Source: VRUE01 sp035557635
GTDB taxonomy: Bacteria > Actinomycetota > Thermoleophilia > Solirubrobacterales > 70-9
Length of the DNA stretch: 7,244 nt
Assembly: GCA_035557635.1 (NCBI GenBank)
Contig: DATMDR010000018.1
Span: 1-7,244 of the forward strand
Direction of reading: 5' to 3'
Shown: piece by piece, positions 5,758 to 7,244 of the stretch
How positions within the stretch are numbered: position 1 is the stretch's first letter
Layout: the number at the start of each line of letters is the position of its first letter
The notes under the pieces: model-generated
Databases searched by the model: none
What the model saw: only the letters and a program-made list of their open reading frames with translations
What the model was told of the DNA's origin: nothing
Translations under genes and position numbers: made by a program

Positions 5758-5907
5758 GTGACGCTCGTTCGCCGGATCCTGAAGCTCCTCGGCGCGACGC
5801 TTGCGTTCGCCGTCTACGTCTGGTTCGCCGCGGTCCGGCTCGCGCCCTCCGTCAAGCGGAGGAAAGCCGCCAGACGCGCCCGGAGCAGATCGTTTACAGG
5901 ATCCTGA
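5758..5907 (+). CDS. 49-residue single-span membrane miniprotein, GTG start
   Basis: This short frame starts with GTG and ends at TGA 5905-5907. I do not recognise a family. After MTLVRRILKLL comes a hydrophobic, aromatic-rich span (GATLAFAVYVWFAAVRLAP, about 12-30). A very basic tail follows (SVKRRKAARRARSRSF), suggesting a cytoplasmic C-terminus or an interaction with acidic partners or lipid headgroups. The reading frame has the expected G/C-rich third positions. A TAGGAT box and an AGGA sit just upstream of the GTG. The frame reads rightward, 37 nt before the signal-peptide-bearing hydrolase gene, and diverges from hsp20. The case rests on composition, start context and position, so it is plausible rather than certain. 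A comparative search for conserved copies would settle it. Confidence 0.55.
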   Translation: MTLVRRILKLLGATLAFAVYVWFAAVRLAPSVKRRKAARRARSRSFTGS

Positions 5908-5930
5908 TGTGTCGGATGCTGGAGGCCGGG

Positions 5931-5936
5931 TAACCT
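5931..5936 (+). promoter_or_regulatory. Putative -10 box (TAACCT) of the glycoside hydrolase gene
   Basis: TAACCT ends 8 nt before the ATG at 5945, placing a transcription start about 2 nt before the start codon. The only SD-like sequence, GGAGG at 5921-5925, is 19 nt from the ATG, too far to serve it. This supports a leaderless or near-leaderless message for the hydrolase. A -35 is not evident. Confidence 0.33.
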
Positions 5937-5944
5937 CGCCTCCC

Positions 5945-7180
5945 ATGCGGCACCTTGTCGTCATCCTGGTCGCGTGCGCCGCCCTCGTCGCCGTTGCCGC
6001 TCCGGCTGCGGGCGCTTCGAGCGGCGTCCGCTTCGGGATCCAGGACGACGCCTGGCTCGTGCACGGGCCAGGCAGCCTCGACGACCGGCTCGACCGGCTC
6101 GAGCGCCTCGGCGTCGACCTCGTGCGCTTCAACCTCCACTGGGACCGGATCGAGCCCGTTCGCGGAGAGCGCGACTGGCAGGACAGCGATCTCGTCCTGA
6201 ACGGCTTGCGGGGACGCGGCATCCCGGCCGTGGTCGGCATCGTCGGCTCCCCGCGGTGGGCGAACGGCGGCCGGACGCCGAATTTCGCGCCGGGTGCGGC
6301 TTCCTTTGCCGGCTTCGCGCGCGCTGCCGCCACGCGCTACCGGTGGGTACGCCAGTGGCTCGTCTGGAACGAGCCGAACCAGGCGCGCTGGCTGCGCCCG
6401 ACGACGCCTGCGGTCTACGTCCGCCAGCTCCTCAACCCTGCTTACGCCGCGATCCACGCCGCGATTCCGAGCGCGAAGGTGGCCGGGGGCGTCACTGCCC
6501 CGCGGGCCTCGACCGGGGGCGTCTCCCCGGTCGCCTGGATCCGCGGCATGCGCGCCGCCGGCGCCCGCCTCGACGCCTACGCGCACCACCCCTACCCGTC
6601 GAGCAGCCGCGAGACGCCGTTCTCAGGCGGCTGCAGCCACTGCGTGACGATCACGATGGCGACGCTGGGGCGGCTCCTCACCGAGGTCGGCCGCGCCTTC
6701 GGGCCGAAGCGGATCTGGCTGAGCGAGTACGGCTACCAGACAGGCCCCTTCGGCGTCAGCCAGCAGCGCCAGGCCGAGCTGATCGGTCAGTCGGGCCTTC
6801 GGGTGCACCGGGCGCCACGCGTCGACATGCTGATCCACTACCTCGTCAAGGACGAGCCGGAGACGGAGCGGTTCCAGAGTGGCCTCTTCCAGCAGTCGGG
6901 CCGGCCGAAGCTCGCCGCGCTCGCGTTTCCGCTCCCCCTCGCACAGGCGGGCCGCAGCGGCGGCAAGCTCGTCCTCTGGGGCCAGGTGCGGCCGCGCTCG
7001 GGCGTGCAGACCTTCCGCATCCAGGTGCGGACGCGCGGCGCGTGGCGTTTCAGCGGCGGCTTCCGCAAGACCGGCGGACGCGGCTTCTTCAGCGTCGCCG
7101 TGCCGGCCGCGCGCGGGACGGCCATGAGGATCTACTCGCCGCAGGACCGCGCGTACAGCGCCACGCTCGTCGCGCGCTAG
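5945..7180 (+). CDS. Secreted clan GH-A glycoside hydrolase, GH39-like
   Basis: This 411-residue protein is predicted to be exported and to cleave glycosidic bonds with retention of configuration. A signal peptide is clear: MRH, a hydrophobic core LVVILVACAALVAVAA and a likely cut after AAGA (about residue 24). A TIM-barrel follows, with RFNLHWDRIEP (61-71) and VVGIVGSPRWANGG. The acid/base Glu143 is in WNEPN (141-145), AYAHHPYP (211-218) contributes active-site residues, and the nucleophile Glu261 is in LSEYG (259-263). Both catalytic Glu residues are present. Residues about 340-411 look like a C-terminal beta-sandwich. A GGCSHC motif (228-233) may form a disulphide outside the cell. Frame-consistent TTG at 5801 would remove the signal peptide from the N-terminus and overlap the miniprotein, so ATG 5945 is preferred. 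The substrate is unknown; GH39 members include xylosidases, iduronidases and exopolysaccharide hydrolases, and GH5 is an alternative. Confidence 0.85.
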   Translation: MRHLVVILVACAALVAVAAPAAGASSGVRFGIQDDAWLVHGPGSLDDRLDRLERLGVDLVRFNLHWDRIEPVRGERDWQDSDLVLNGLRGRGIPAVVGIVGSPRWANGGRTPNFAPGAASFAGFARAAATRYRWVRQWLVWNEPNQARWLRPTTPAVYVRQLLNPAYAAIHAAIPSAKVAGGVTAPRASTGGVSPVAWIRGMRAAGARLDAYAHHPYPSSSRETPFSGGCSHCVTITMATLGRLLTEVGRAFGPKRIWLSEYGYQTGPFGVSQQRQAELIGQSGLRVHRAPRVDMLIHYLVKDEPETERFQSGLFQQSGRPKLAALAFPLPLAQAGRSGGKLVLWGQVRPRSGVQTFRIQVRTRGAWRFSGGFRKTGGRGFFSVAVPAARGTAMRIYSPQDRAYSATLVAR

Positions 7181-7244
7181 CGAACTGCGGCGTAGACGAC
7201 GATCGCGACGAGGATCGCGATCACGATCCAGGAAAGCCGCATCA
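7177..7244 (-). CDS. C-terminal end of a leftward hydrophobic ORF (possibly partial), unknown
   Basis: On the minus strand an open frame enters from the window edge and ends with TAG at 7177-7179. An ATG lies at 7240-7242, so it could be a 21-residue hydrophobic peptide, but it may equally be the tail of a longer gene, because the preceding codon (nTG) is open. The visible residues are nearly all one membrane span, WIVIAILVAIVVYAAVR. The stop overlaps the stop of the hydrolase through a shared CTAG at 7177-7180. Such tail-to-tail packing is typical of a real convergent gene. No function can be assigned. Confidence 0.45.
   Translation of the reverse strand, partial: MRLSWIVIAILVAIVVYAAVR

Noticed and set aside
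5747..5904. Three copies of GGATCC (5747, 5774, 5899)
   Set aside because: Two fall inside the miniprotein coding frame and one overlaps the -10 box. The flanks differ and spacing is irregular, so chance in a GC-rich region is the simplest explanation.
5801..5944. TTG start adding 48 residues to the hydrolase
   Set aside because: It would bury the signal peptide inside the protein and overlap the miniprotein gene. ATG 5945 begins directly with an export signal.
5722..6589. Minus-strand frames (to 203 and 231 codons) opposite the hydrolase and its upstream region
   Set aside because: They overlap the well-supported hydrolase with signal peptide and catalytic motifs. Their translations are low-complexity and charged, without domains.

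Overview
This is a GC-rich window with dense coding, short gaps and mixed start signals. Some starts have a good Shine-Dalgarno (SD) sequence; others have a TAnnnT -10-like box only 6-9 nt upstream. This suits a high-GC actinobacterium. The style of the Lon, the GH39-like secreted hydrolase and the small membrane-anchored protein ending in an acidic Ser-rich tail suggests the Thermoleophilia (Solirubrobacterales or Gaiellales). That placement is an inference from protein style, not from a marker gene.

Layout. Bases 1-135 are the right end of an IS481-family insertion sequence, carrying the last 45 codons of its transposase. It abuts a GCTAGC hexamer and the stop codon of a tetR gene. From 141 to 5668 everything is on the minus strand. 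In transcription order this is hsp20 (small heat-shock protein), lon (ATP-dependent protease), a membrane glycosyltransferase of the GT39/PMT (GT-C) type, a 142-residue single-span membrane protein, and a TetR-family regulator. hsp20-lon and lon-GT are separated by 4 and 2 nt, so those three genes almost certainly form one operon. The last two genes follow after 59 and 120 nt gaps and may have their own promoters.

An 89-bp divergent control region (5669-5757) separates hsp20 from rightward genes. It holds three short inverted repeats and two promoter-like boxes. To the right are a GTG-started 49-residue membrane miniprotein and a secreted clan GH-A glycoside hydrolase (GH39-like, with WNEPN and LSEYG active-site motifs). 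Its stop codon overlaps, through a shared CTAG, the stop of a leftward hydrophobic ORF that runs to or beyond the window edge.

How it may work together. Hsp20 holds unfolding proteins and Lon degrades them, so their pairing is a classic proteostasis module. The unexpected members are the GT-C glycosyltransferase co-transcribed with Lon and, across the divergent promoter, a secreted glycosidase. Together they suggest, but do not prove, a link between stress quality control and envelope or exopolysaccharide modification. No CRISPR array, tRNA, rRNA or complete mobile element is visible, and no gene-free stretch exceeds 300 bases.
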